DNA from: UBA3263 sp964586765 | GTDB lineage: Bacteria > Bacteroidota > Bacteroidia > Bacteroidales > Muribaculaceae | Direction: 5' to 3' | Length of the DNA: 37,231 nt | Assembly: GCA_964586765.1 (NCBI GenBank) | Contig: CAZPHN010000025.1 | Coordinates: 1-37,231 of the forward strand | In this document: positions 1 to 9,700 of the stretch, in pieces | How positions within the stretch are numbered: position 1 is the stretch's first letter | Layout of the letters: the number at the start of each line of letters is the position of its first letter | Made by a program: the position numbers and the translations under genes | Notes under the pieces: model-generated | The model's input: only the letters and a program-made list of their open reading frames with translations | Databases searched by the model: none | Told to the model about the DNA's origin: nothing

Positions 1-155
1 TTTCTGAAGCACTTGTGAACACCGCCTTCGGTATCGCAACCGGTGCATTCGCCGTAATTTCTTACAACTACTACACCAACAAGATCGACAACCTGACCTA
101 CGCTATCGACGAGATCGGTTTCTCTATCGTACAGACCTTCCAGGCCACTCACTAA
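1..155 (+). CDS. exbB: ExbB/TolQ-type proton channel, C-terminal fragment
   Basis: Only the last 50 or so codons are in the window; the frame runs from base 3 to TAA at 153-155. The visible residues contain the small-residue-rich transmembrane stretch ALVNTAFGIATGAFAVISYN, followed by a short hydrophilic tail, as in the last helix of MotA/TolQ/ExbB proteins. ExbB forms the inner-membrane proton-conducting pentamer that, with ExbD, powers TonB. The two ExbD genes and the TonB gene directly downstream make this call firm despite the truncation. The 5' end lies outside the window, so length, start and promoter cannot be judged. Confidence 0.88.
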   Translation, partial: SEALVNTAFGIATGAFAVISYNYYTNKIDNLTYAIDEIGFSIVQTFQATH

Positions 156-209
156 TTTCCCCGTTACTTTTTAACAGTTAATCAAAAAAACACCTTATTA
201 TAAAGTAAT

Positions 210-1010
210 ATGGGAAAGCCTAAAGTAAAAAGAAAGAGCACACTCATCGACATGACCGCGATGAGTGACGTGACCGTTCTTTTGTTGACTTTCTTCATGT
301 TGACCTCAACCTTCCTTGCCAAAGAACCCGCGACGGTAATCACCCCGAGCTCGGTCAGCGAAGTGAAGGTGCCCGATTCGAACCTCGTGACCATCCTTGT
401 CAGCGGCGCACAGCCCAAGAGCGATGGTACCATCGACCGTTCTGTTGAAGGCAAGGTGTTTATCGGCTTAACCGGTGATCAGGACTCAACCTACTCTTCT
501 GAAAAGATGAGAAAAGACCTGATTGTTGAAGCCGCTAAACTCTACAACGAGCGTCATCCCGAAGCCCAAGTCAAATTCACGGCCTCACAGATCTCGGCTT
601 TCTCCAAACTGGGCATGTTCGGAATGCCGATGAAGGACCTTCCTGCCTTCCTCGACCTTCCCACAACCGAGCAGGATAAAATCATGAAGGAATTCAACCC
701 CGCAAAGGTCGGAATTCCTATCAATGACAACCGAGACATGACGAAACTCAACGAGTTCCAGATATGGATGGATGCAATGCAGCGCGTCGCTCAGGACTAC
801 CGCAACAACGGTTCAGTTGACGGCCGCGGCGAGCCCCTGCCCCCCAATGACCACCTCTACAAGGCTCTCAAGCAGACCGGTGAAGGTATCGCCATCAAGG
901 CAGACAAGGATACTCCCTACTCTACCATCCACTACGTTCTCGACAATCTTCAGACCCTGAAATTGAATAAGTTCAGCCTGATGACCGCACTTAAATCAGA
1001 AAACGACTAA
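210..1010 (+). CDS. exbD: ExbD/TolR-type biopolymer transport protein (first of two)
   Basis: 266 residues. A basic N-terminus (MGKPKVKRKS) precedes one transmembrane helix at about residues 17-38 (MSDVTVLLLTFFMLTSTF). Asp20 sits where ExbD proteins carry the proton-relaying aspartate. The rest should be periplasmic and is longer than E. coli ExbD (about 140 aa), as is common in Bacteroidetes. The proline that usually precedes this aspartate in ExbD (TPxxD) is replaced here (TAMSD), while the downstream paralogue keeps TPMVD. The gene lies 54 bases after exbB and 6 bases before the second exbD, so it is almost certainly co-transcribed. Role: inner-membrane partner in the ExbB-ExbD-TonB motor. 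Confidence 0.9.
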   Translation: MGKPKVKRKSTLIDMTAMSDVTVLLLTFFMLTSTFLAKEPATVITPSSVSEVKVPDSNLVTILVSGAQPKSDGTIDRSVEGKVFIGLTGDQDSTYSSEKMRKDLIVEAAKLYNERHPEAQVKFTASQISAFSKLGMFGMPMKDLPAFLDLPTTEQDKIMKEFNPAKVGIPINDNRDMTKLNEFQIWMDAMQRVAQDYRNNGSVDGRGEPLPPNDHLYKALKQTGEGIAIKADKDTPYSTIHYVLDNLQTLKLNKFSLMTALKSEND

Positions 1011-1016
1011 TCAAAC

Positions 1017-1799
1017 ATGGCACAGATAGAACAATCCGACAAGGGCAAGAAAAAGAAAGGTGCCCAAAAGAAGATGTCAATCCACGTGGACTTCACCCCC
1101 ATGGTGGATATGAACATGCTGCTGATTACGTTCTTCATGCTCTGCACCACCATGATTAAGTCGCAGACCCTGCAGATCGCGCTCCCCTCCAACGAAAAAC
1201 TGGAGCAGAGTCAGCAGAACAAGACCAAACAGTCTGAAGCCGTAACCCTCATTCTCGATACCGAACGCGATGCCGAAGGTCACGTAGTGATGGAAACGGA
1301 TGATGCAACCGGCAACCTCTACCCCAAGCACATTATCTACTACTTCGAGGGTAAGCCCTTTGAAGGTTCATTTGCAGATAATGACACCGACGGCGATAAC
1401 CTTATCGACGCCGACAAGCTGAAACTCAAGGAGCAGCGTTTCCGTGGCAACACGGATGGTATGTCAAACGGCATCCGCGCCATCCTCCACGAGCGTAACA
1501 AAGAGGTACTTGCCAAGATTGACGATTTGAAGAAAGAATGGAAAGCCGGCTCGCTCGCCAAGGGCAAAGAAGCCAATGACTCGGTATTCAACGCCCGCGC
1601 CCGCGAAATCCGTAATGACTCGACGCTCACCCGTCCCGTAGTCATCATCAAGGCAGGCCCTCAGGCCAGCTACGAAGCAGTGATTTCCGCGCTCGACGAG
1701 ATGCAGCTCAACCAGATTTCACGCTATCAGATCGACAACATCAACGCTACAGACTCCCTTCTGATTATGTCCTACCTTAAATCAAAAGGTAGAATTTAA
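1017..1799 (+). CDS. exbD: ExbD/TolR-type biopolymer transport protein (second)
   Basis: 260 residues. A lysine-rich N-terminus (residues 9-19) is followed by a transmembrane helix at about 26-46 (DFTPMVDMNMLLITFFMLCT), with Asp31 as the expected proton-carrying residue in a canonical TPMVD context. The large periplasmic part is only distantly similar to the first ExbD, so the two may form a heteromeric ExbD assembly. Paired exbD genes between exbB and tonB are a recognised Bacteroidetes arrangement. The start ATG is 6 bases after the upstream stop, consistent with translational coupling. Confidence 0.9.
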   Translation: MAQIEQSDKGKKKKGAQKKMSIHVDFTPMVDMNMLLITFFMLCTTMIKSQTLQIALPSNEKLEQSQQNKTKQSEAVTLILDTERDAEGHVVMETDDATGNLYPKHIIYYFEGKPFEGSFADNDTDGDNLIDADKLKLKEQRFRGNTDGMSNGIRAILHERNKEVLAKIDDLKKEWKAGSLAKGKEANDSVFNARAREIRNDSTLTRPVVIIKAGPQASYEAVISALDEMQLNQISRYQIDNINATDSLLIMSYLKSKGRI

Positions 1800-1847
1800 A
1801 TCCCGAGATGAATAAACCTAATGTTTAACCAAGAAAACTGAAAAGAC

Positions 1848-2696
1848 ATGGCAAAAGACGTAGATCTTTCATCGAAGGAATGGACCGACATTATATTTGA
1901 AGGTAAGAACAAAGAATACGGTGCATATGAGCTCCGTAGTCAATCTGTTCGCCGCCACAACATGGCAATGCTTTCGGTTGTCATCATCATCATCGTTGCC
2001 TTCCTCATCAGCCTCGGCGTAAGCCGTCTGGAACGTGCGGAAGAAAACATCACAGCCGAAGCAGAGCAGGAAATGGTAACTTACGACGGCTCGGAAGATG
2101 AACCCGAACCCGAGGACGAACCCGAAGAACGCTTCGAGGAGCCCGAGGTTGAGGAAGTTCTTCCCGAAGAAGTGCTCAACACCGTAAAGGTTACCGAGCT
2201 CGCCATCGTTGATGACGACCAAGTATCAAAAGAAGACGAAATCAAGACTCAGGAAGAACTCACCCAGACTGAAACCGCTTTCGGTGCAAGTGACTTCGAC
2301 CAAGGTACTGACGACGTAACCGTGGTCCGCGAAATCAAGAACGAAGTCGTTGTTGAAGAAAAGAAACCCGAACCTGAAAAAATCTTCACCGCAGTAGAAG
2401 AAAGCCCGAAATTCCCCGGTGGCGACAAAGCGATGTATGAGTTCCTCAGCAAAAACATCCGCTACCCCGAAATGGCTGCCCAGAACAACATTCAAGGCCG
2501 CGTAACCGTACAGTTCGTGGTTGAGAAGGACGGTTCAATCGGCGAAGTGAAGGTTGTCCGCGGTAAAGACCCGGATCTGGACAAGGAAGCTGTACGCGTG
2601 GTTAAATCCATGCCGAAGTTTATCCCCGGTAAGATGAATGGTCAGGCTGTACGCGTATGGTACACCCTCCCCATCAACTTCAAGCTCCAGAGCTAA
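1848..2696 (+). CDS. tonB: TonB energy-transducing protein
   Basis: 282 residues. A cytoplasmic segment of about 40 residues (including the EYGAYELR motif typical of Bacteroidetes TonB) leads to one membrane helix at about 41-60 (MAMLSVVIIIIVAFLISLGV). A long Glu/Pro-rich periplasmic linker follows (about 65-185), then a C-terminal TonB domain at about 190-282 containing FPGGDKAMYEFLSKNIRYP and ending in a WYTLPINF strand. It transmits proton-motive force from ExbBD to outer-membrane TonB-dependent transporters of the SusC type. It is the last gene of the operon and is followed by a strong terminator. No SusC transporter is in the window. Confidence 0.93.
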   Translation: MAKDVDLSSKEWTDIIFEGKNKEYGAYELRSQSVRRHNMAMLSVVIIIIVAFLISLGVSRLERAEENITAEAEQEMVTYDGSEDEPEPEDEPEERFEEPEVEEVLPEEVLNTVKVTELAIVDDDQVSKEDEIKTQEELTQTETAFGASDFDQGTDDVTVVREIKNEVVVEEKKPEPEKIFTAVEESPKFPGGDKAMYEFLSKNIRYPEMAAQNNIQGRVTVQFVVEKDGSIGEVKVVRGKDPDLDKEAVRVVKSMPKFIPGKMNGQAVRVWYTLPINFKLQS

Positions 2697-2719
2697 TCAC
2701 ACCTACTTTAGACTCTATG

Positions 2720-2753
2720 AAAATCCCCGGCAGATTCTGTCGGGGATTTTTTT
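2720..2753 (+). terminator. Rho-independent terminator after tonB
   Basis: A 10-bp perfect stem (AAAATCCCCG at 2720-2729 with its complement at 2741-2750), an 11-nt loop and a following T run. It ends the exbB-tonB transcript. Confidence 0.9.
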
Positions 2754-2760
2754 ACCGAGA

Positions 2761-2819
2761 GGGGGGAGCTCTCGGAGAAGTCGGAGAACTCGGAGGGAGC
2801 GGAGGGAGCGGAGGAGGGT
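2761..2819 (+). repeat. Purine-rich CGGAG microsatellite-like repeat
   Basis: A run of imperfect 8-11 nt units built on CGGAGAA and CGGAGGGAG, at least five in a row, almost free of C and T on this strand. It sits between the tonB terminator and the promoter region of the GH20 genes. Confidence 0.75.
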
Positions 2820-2843
2820 GTTTTTGCGAATTTTTCAGCTTTC

Positions 2844-2888
2844 ATTTTTCATTTTTAATTTATTTTCTTATCTTTGTGGATAATTTTG
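2844..2888 (+). promoter_or_regulatory. Promoter region of the GH20 operon
   Basis: TATCTTTG at 2869-2876 matches the Bacteroidetes -7 consensus TAnnTTTG; a second match, TAATTTTG, lies at 2881-2888. The 18-mer ATTTTTCATTTTTAATTT at 2844-2861 lies 7 nt upstream of the first box. The same 18-mer sits 8 nt upstream of the TATCTTTG box of the leader RNA at 12.16 kb. Confidence 0.7.
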
Positions 2889-2921
2889 CAAAATAAATCA
2901 AAAAGTTACATTTCTAATTTC

Positions 2922-5900
2922 ATGAAAAAAGGATTAATGCTATTGGGACTCGCCTTGACTCTTGGCGCGTCACATTCGGTTACGTTTGCCGCACCTTCGG
3001 TAAATCTGACCCCGAAACCCAAAGAAATTACAGTCAACGACGGTAGTCTTAACCTTCCCGCGTCGTTCAGCGTAAAAGCTGACGGTCTTAACGCCGAGAT
3101 GACTGCGGAAATCACCAAGTTTGCCGCAGCCCTGAAAGCCGCAACCGGAATTGAAGTAGGCACAGGACAGGAGCTGATGACCATAACCGTCGATAATGCC
3201 ATCGCTACTGAAGGCTATACCCTCAACGTTACTGCCGACGGCATTTCAATCAAAGCCTCAACCCCCGCCGGTCTCTATTACGCATTCCAGACCATCAAGA
3301 AAGTACTCCCTGCCAATGTTGCCGCCGGAGTGCTCGTAGACGGTGAATATTCCCTCCCGCTCATGTCTGTCAACGACGAGCCCCGCTATCCGTGGCGCGG
3401 TCTGGAAATTGACTGCGCTCGCCATTACTTCGAACTCGACGAGCTGAAGAAGATGATTGACGTGATGGCAACATACAAAATGAACCGCATGCACTGGCAC
3501 CTCACCGATGACCAAGGCTGGCGTCTCGAAATGCCGAAGTATCCCAAACTGACCACCTCGGCAGCCTCACCGCTCAATAACTACTGGTGTGACTTCGACA
3601 ATCGCTACTCCTACCTTCTCAACGAGCCCTACGGACCCTACTACTATACCGTAGACGAGATGAAGGACTTGGTTGCCTATGCCAAGGAACGCCACATAGA
3701 AATCTGTCCGGAAGTCGATATGCCGGGACACATGCAGGCAGCCATCGCCGCCTATCCGGAATTCTCGACCACACCCGGCGGTGACCACCCCGTGCGTTTC
3801 TGGCCCGGCGTAAGCACCGATGTGCTTGACATAAGCAACCCCGCCGTAGTTCAGTTCACCAAGGACGTCATTGACCAGCTCATCGACATATTCCCCTATG
3901 AATATATCCACATTGGCGGTGATGAATGTCCTACCTCCGCATGGGCAAACAGCCCCGCCTGCCAGCAGTTCAAGAAGGATTACGGACTGAAGAGCGACCG
4001 CGCCATCCAGAACTGGCTGACCAAGGAACTGGCAGACTATGCCAAACAGCATGACCGCAAGCTTATTTGCTGGAACGAAGTGCTGACCGCCGACGGCGCA
4101 GACAAAAAGATGGTACAGGCTGCCGACATTCTGATTTACGCATGGCTTGGAGCCGGCAGCGCGAACAACCCCTCGAAACAGGCAGCAGACCTTGGCTTGC
4201 GCTCCGTATGGTGTTCAACCAGCCACTATTATTTAGACTATCCGCAATGGTCAGGCGCAAGCGAACCGCTTTCAATGGGAGGCACTATCACCCTTGAGAG
4301 AGTCTATAACGCAACTCCTGACTATGACAGTTCCGCATCAAAGCGCGACCTTTACTATGGCGTAAACTGCAACCTCTGGACAGAATATATCTGCGAGCCT
4401 CAGCACCTCGAATACAACGCCCTTCCCCGAATGATTGCAGTAGCTGAAACAGGATGGACTCCCCAGAATAAGAAAAACTGGAATGACTTCCTTGCCCGCT
4501 TCAACGCTGACACCGAATATCTCGACCTTGGCGGCTATACCTACGGCACACACTACGTAACCGCTCCGGCAGAAAAAGTCATGCCCGAACCGGGAAAATA
4601 TTACCGACTGATTACGCGCGCCACCAATAACGGACGTCCGGACCGATGCATCGAACTGGTTGCAGCCGGCTCTCCCCTTATTTCAAGCCTCGGAGCCAAG
4701 GCAGGTCAGCTCTGGTCATCGCCTCAGGCAGCCGAAGGCGCAAGCAACTATGACGCCCAGTACTGGCGTTTCGAAGCCGACCCGGAAGGCTCAGGCAAGT
4801 ATGCAATGATTTGCCGCGCCAACGAACAGGGCTCGCTCAGTCCCGACATGCAAGGCTCATCGGTCGAGGCGCGCTGGAACTACTCGCCCGACACCAAGCA
4901 CTACGGTTTCATACTCGGCGAATTTTTCAGCGAGTATCAGGGTCAGTACACGTACTCAATCCGCTCCGAAAAGGGAGGCAGTGCGTATGTAAACTGCGGC
5001 ACCCAGAGCAATAATCTGGTTATCAACAACTGGTCAGCTCCCGATGACGGCGACGGAGGCATCTGGTTCTTCGACATGGAGGACTATGTGGCTCCCGTGG
5101 TTGTAAATCCGGAATTCACCCCGATAACCGACGGCATGAAGTTCTCGCTGCGCAACGTTCATGACTCAACCAACACGCTCTTCATCGCCGCCACCGACGG
5201 AGACATAAAAATGACCACCGCCGATAATGCAACTTGGGCAAACCGCATGTGGGAAGCCGTTGAAAGCAACTATGACGCTGCTACGAACGTGGAGACATTC
5301 AAACTGTTCAATCCTGCCACCGGCATCTACTTCGGAGCTCCGGCAGCTGAGGCTGTAACCTCAGCCACTCAGGCAGCATCAGGCTTCTCCGCATTCCGCG
5401 GCAACCTTGGCTATCCCGTAGCATCGGCAACAGACGCCGCCAACGCATCAGTCATCAAGATGGTCAAGGCGGACGAAGAATCAGATGAGTTTATCCTCAC
5501 TATCGACAACAAGGCGATTTTTGCGATTTCCCACGGCTCCGAACAGCTCCCCGACGCTATTTCAGTAATCACCGGAGGTACACGTCAGCAGGGCGCAAGC
5601 TGGATTATTGACGCCAACCCCGAACTGACCTATAACATCACCTTCACGGACGGCACCGAGGGAGTAACCCTTACCCGTCAGGCTGCTGCCGGAGAGGATG
5701 GTCTCACTCCCGAGTCGCCCTTCGCCGACTATGAAGTTGAGTCAGTCGAGGCTACCGGCGAAAACACCTTCAATATGACGCTTAAGCGCAAACATTACGC
5801 TATAACTTACCTCTGTGTTGACGCAAAGGGTCAACTCTGGGGCGAAGTTATCGAATATGCCCCCGTTGAAAGCGAATATACTCCCGTAGTTCCCGAATTC

Positions 5901-6764
5901 GGCGGACTTACCAACGGACATTTCACCGAACAGACGGCTCCGTTCGTTCCGACAGAGGCAAAGACCTTTACCGTGGTTTACGACACAGAGGCATATCCCG
6001 GTGTGGCACATGCCGCAGCGAAGGTCAGCGCGGTTGAAGCCGGCAAATATTATCTTATTCGCGATGCCCACGTTGACCGCAACGCCTTCCGCTGCGACAA
6101 CGGCGGACACGTGTTCGGCGCAAAATCAGCCGACGGCAAGGGCGCGAACTATGTATGGGTTCTTGAGCCCAACAATGACCAGTTCTACATCAAGAACGTC
6201 GGTACGGGGCTGTATGTCCAGAGCGTGAGCAGCGGACAGAACGCAGCCACGAAAGCTACCCCTTACTCCTTCCGCATTTCCACCCTCAACGCCGAAAACC
6301 GCACCTTTACCATCAAGAACAGCACCAACGACCAGTGTTGGGACGGCAATGCCGACATGTCGATGGTAGGATGGACCGCGCCGGGTCACCCAATTGAGTT
6401 CTATGAATTTGCAGCATCACCGGTGTTCAAAGTGACCGTTGAAGAGCGCGATCAGGACGGCAAACTGCTTGCCGAAAAGAGCCAGTTCGTAGCTCCCGGC
6501 GAAAGCTATGTCTTTGCAGCCGCCGCGCGTCCCGGCAAAGCCCTGACCTCCGTAACCGGCAATGAGGGACTTGACAATATCCAGTCAAACAAACTGATCA
6601 CAGTAACCTACACCATTGACAACGGCGACAGCTCAATCAACGAAATCGCAACTGACCAGACTCAGGGCGTCAAAGGCATCTATGACCTTTCCGGTCGCCG
6701 TCTCAATAAAATCAGCCGCCCCGGCATTTACATTATCAATGGCGTAAAAACAACCTATAAATAA
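2922..6764 (+). CDS. Secreted beta-N-acetylhexosaminidase, GH20 (first of tandem pair)
   Basis: 1280 residues from ATG 2922, chosen because it opens a signal peptide (MKKGLMLLGLALTLGASHS); an in-frame ATG at 2874 would add 16 residues and overlap the promoter. Order: GH20b N-terminal domain (about 28-150), GH20 catalytic barrel (about 155-510) with HIGGDECPTSAW, whose Asp334-Glu335 are the expected catalytic pair of this substrate-assisted retaining family, then over 700 residues of accessory domains. These include a lectin-like module (about 1040-1160) also present in the neighbour, and a C-terminal tail with IYDLSGRRL and PGIYIINGVK. That tail resembles sorting-type C-termini of Bacteroidales secreted proteins. 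It removes terminal GlcNAc or GalNAc, probably from host glycans. Its TAA overlaps the next gene's ATG by one base. Confidence 0.9.
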   Translation: MKKGLMLLGLALTLGASHSVTFAAPSVNLTPKPKEITVNDGSLNLPASFSVKADGLNAEMTAEITKFAAALKAATGIEVGTGQELMTITVDNAIATEGYTLNVTADGISIKASTPAGLYYAFQTIKKVLPANVAAGVLVDGEYSLPLMSVNDEPRYPWRGLEIDCARHYFELDELKKMIDVMATYKMNRMHWHLTDDQGWRLEMPKYPKLTTSAASPLNNYWCDFDNRYSYLLNEPYGPYYYTVDEMKDLVAYAKERHIEICPEVDMPGHMQAAIAAYPEFSTTPGGDHPVRFWPGVSTDVLDISNPAVVQFTKDVIDQLIDIFPYEYIHIGGDECPTSAWANSPACQQFKKDYGLKSDRAIQNWLTKELADYAKQHDRKLICWNEVLTADGADKKMVQAADILIYAWLGAGSANNPSKQAADLGLRSVWCSTSHYYLDYPQWSGASEPLSMGGTITLERVYNATPDYDSSASKRDLYYGVNCNLWTEYICEPQHLEYNALPRMIAVAETGWTPQNKKNWNDFLARFNADTEYLDLGGYTYGTHYVTAPAEKVMPEPGKYYRLITRATNNGRPDRCIELVAAGSPLISSLGAKAGQLWSSPQAAEGASNYDAQYWRFEADPEGSGKYAMICRANEQGSLSPDMQGSSVEARWNYSPDTKHYGFILGEFFSEYQGQYTYSIRSEKGGSAYVNCGTQSNNLVINNWSAPDDGDGGIWFFDMEDYVAPVVVNPEFTPITDGMKFSLRNVHDSTNTLFIAATDGDIKMTTADNATWANRMWEAVESNYDAATNVETFKLFNPATGIYFGAPAAEAVTSATQAASGFSAFRGNLGYPVASATDAANASVIKMVKADEESDEFILTIDNKAIFAISHGSEQLPDAISVITGGTRQQGASWIIDANPELTYNITFTDGTEGVTLTRQAAAGEDGLTPESPFADYEVESVEATGENTFNMTLKRKHYAITYLCVDAKGQLWGEVIEYAPVESEYTPVVPEFGGLTNGHFTEQTAPFVPTEAKTFTVVYDTEAYPGVAHAAAKVSAVEAGKYYLIRDAHVDRNAFRCDNGGHVFGAKSADGKGANYVWVLEPNNDQFYIKNVGTGLYVQSVSSGQNAATKATPYSFRISTLNAENRTFTIKNSTNDQCWDGNADMSMVGWTAPGHPIEFYEFAASPVFKVTVEERDQDGKLLAEKSQFVAPGESYVFAAAARPGKALTSVTGNEGLDNIQSNKLITVTYTIDNGDSSINEIATDQTQGVKGIYDLSGRRLNKISRPGIYIINGVKTTYK

Positions 6765-9700
6765 TGAAAAAGCTAATCATTTCTTTCCTTTTTAGTGCGA
6801 TAACCGCATGTCCGGCAGTCAGAGCTGAGGTTCCGTTCCTCAATCTGACACCGGCACCGAAATCAATCACCCAGACCGAAGGAGTCTTTGACCTTAAACA
6901 GGCTCAGGGAGTGACCCTAAGCGGGCTGGATGAAGCGATGGCAGGAGAAGTAGCCGCAGCCCTTGAGACCATCAACGCAGCTACGGGACTGACGCTCGCG
7001 ACCACCGACGCAGCAGTCCAGACCAACTTCAACGTCAGCAAAGACGCTTCGCTGGCACGCGAAGGCTATACCCTCGAAGTCACCGCCGACGGCGTGAAAA
7101 TCACCGCGGCAACACCTGCCGGCATTTTTTACGCATTTCAGACCGTAAAGAAGCTTTTGCCGCCCAATGTGATGGCAGAAATTCCCAAAAGCGGCGATTA
7201 TGCGTTGCCTTTTGTCAAGATTAATGATGAACCGCGACTTGAATACCGCGGATTCATGCTTGACGTTTGCCGCCACTTCTTCACCGTCGATGAGGTTAAG
7301 CGCATACTCGATGTCATGGCTTACTACAAAATGAACAAGTTCCACTGGCATCTGACCGAGGACCAAGGCTGGCGTATAGAAATGCCGAAATGGCCGCGCC
7401 TGACCACCGTCGGAGCCACCGCCCCGAACTGTACGTTCACCGACTACAAGGCAAAATCGGAATACTGGATAAACCGCAGCTACGGTCCTTACTTCTACAC
7501 CATTGAGGAGCTGAAGGATGTAGTTGCATATGCCGCAAAGCTCCATATCGACGTTATTCCCGAAGTGGAAATGCCGGGACACTTCTCGGCGGTCAACACG
7601 GCATATCCTGAACTTTCCTGCTCGCCTGACGGCGCACATTCGGTTGCGCGCACCGGCGGCGTATATTCCGATGTGCTGAACGTGGCGTCACCCCTTGCCG
7701 AACAGTTCTATAAAGACGTAATTGACCAGCTCGTTGAGATTTTCCCCTACGAGCTTATCCACATTGGCGGTGATGAATGTCCCACCTCCGCATGGCAGTC
7801 AAACGAAGAATGCAAGGCAAAGGTCAAGGAACTCGGACTCAAAGGCAACAACGATGACCAGAAATTCCGCAAACTGCAGAGCTGGTTCACCAAGAATGTA
7901 GCCGACTATGCCGCAACGAAGGGCAGAAAGATTGCCTGCTGGAACGAAACAATCAACGCCGGCGGCACTGACCTTGACCTTATCAAGCAGACCGGAGTAA
8001 CCATATATTGCTGGACCGGTCCGGACAATGCCGTAAACGTAGGTACAAACAACGGTCTGCCCGTAGTCTATACCCCTTATAGCTCCACCGCCGCCGACAA
8101 GGGCTCATTCTACATCAACCGCAAGCAGGACCCGAATGACCCGCCGGCAAACGGCAACACATGGGACACCGTTGACAAGGTTTACAATACCACCCCCTTC
8201 ACTACCAGCGCGTTGAATTCACACCCTGACCTCTGTTTCGGCGTTCAGGGAACATTCTGGACCGAGCGTGTCAGCGACCACGAATATCTTGAATGGCTCG
8301 CGCTGCCGCGTCTCCTTGCCATAGCCGAGATAGGCTGGACTCCTCAAAACCGCAAGAACTGGAGCAGCTTCCAGAAGCGCATGAGTGCCGACCGTGAGCT
8401 TCTTGACCTTCGCGGCTATAAATACTCCCACCATCAGATGCTTGACTATGAAGCTCCTGACTGGACAAAACCCGCCGGACCCTACCCCGCAATGGAACTT
8501 CCCGCCGAAGGTACCTACATAATCGAGAATGCCGATAACGGGCTGACCATCAGCGACGACAACACCAATGCCACCCTGCTTGGCAACACCGCGTCGGCAT
8601 GGGACAACAACATCTGGCAGCTCTCAGCTCCTGTAGCCAATGACGATAATTCCATTTCCATAACGCTGACCAACCGCGCTACCGGACGTAAAATATCCGG
8701 CGCAGACGCTTACAACGACCCGGCGGCACGCGCCGTACGCCTCGGCAACACCGCAGCCGCCAATGTGGCAATCGCCTCTATGGGCGACGGCACGGTCAAG
8801 CTGACCGTAGGCGGATTTGCCTGCTGGCCCATCGAAGAGACATCAATAGTCAACCCTTCGACCATTACCTCAGGCAACAATAAAAATGCCGACCATGACG
8901 CATCGGAAATGCAACCCATCCGCTGGAAACTCATAGCCGTCACTCCCGTAACGTTTGTATGCTCGGACACCGAGGGCAATGAAATTTTCAGCGGGGTGCG
9001 CGGAGTAGCAACCGATGCCGATTTTGCATCCGCCGCACCAGAAATCAAGAATTTCACGCTCAAAAGTGCCGAAAAAGCTGCCGACGGGACGGTAAAATGC
9101 GTATATGAGCGCACCGGAGTGACCGTTACGACCCGAATCCGCCTTGAAAACGGCGCGCTGCTCGCTTTACCGACGGAGCAGACCTTCGCTCCGGGCGAAA
9201 CCGTAACGGTTACCGCCCCTGAGGTGGCAAAATATTTCACTTATAAGGAAACAACTCCCGCCGCCGGAAGCTTCACCGCGACAGCCGACGTCAACGTAGA
9301 CATTATCTACACCACCGACGCCATTACCGGCGTTAAGGAGCCTGCCGGAGCAGTCAGCAACCCGGTCGAAGGTATGGCTTATCTTATTCATGATGACCAC
9401 GTTGACCGTAACGCCTACCGCTATGGCAACGCCTCGAAAAAGGTTGCCGGCACATGGACCTGCTATGACCGTGACCCGTACTTTGTATGGGTTCTCGAGA
9501 ACAAGGGCGAAGGCTTCGCCATAAAGAATCTCGGCTGGGACCTTTATGTTCAGGCAGTCACCAACAACAATCAGGGAACATTAGCCAAAACCGCACGCGA
9601 GTATCGCCTCATACCCTACGGCAAATCGTGGACCATCAAAAATGCCGCCAACGATCAGGCTTGGGACGGACAGGGCAACCTCAACATGGTTGGCTGGGGT

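Noticed and set aside
2638..2896. Two short frames through the tonB terminator and CGGAG repeats
   Set aside because: They translate a terminator stem and microsatellite into Arg/Gly-rich runs; no start or domain supports them.
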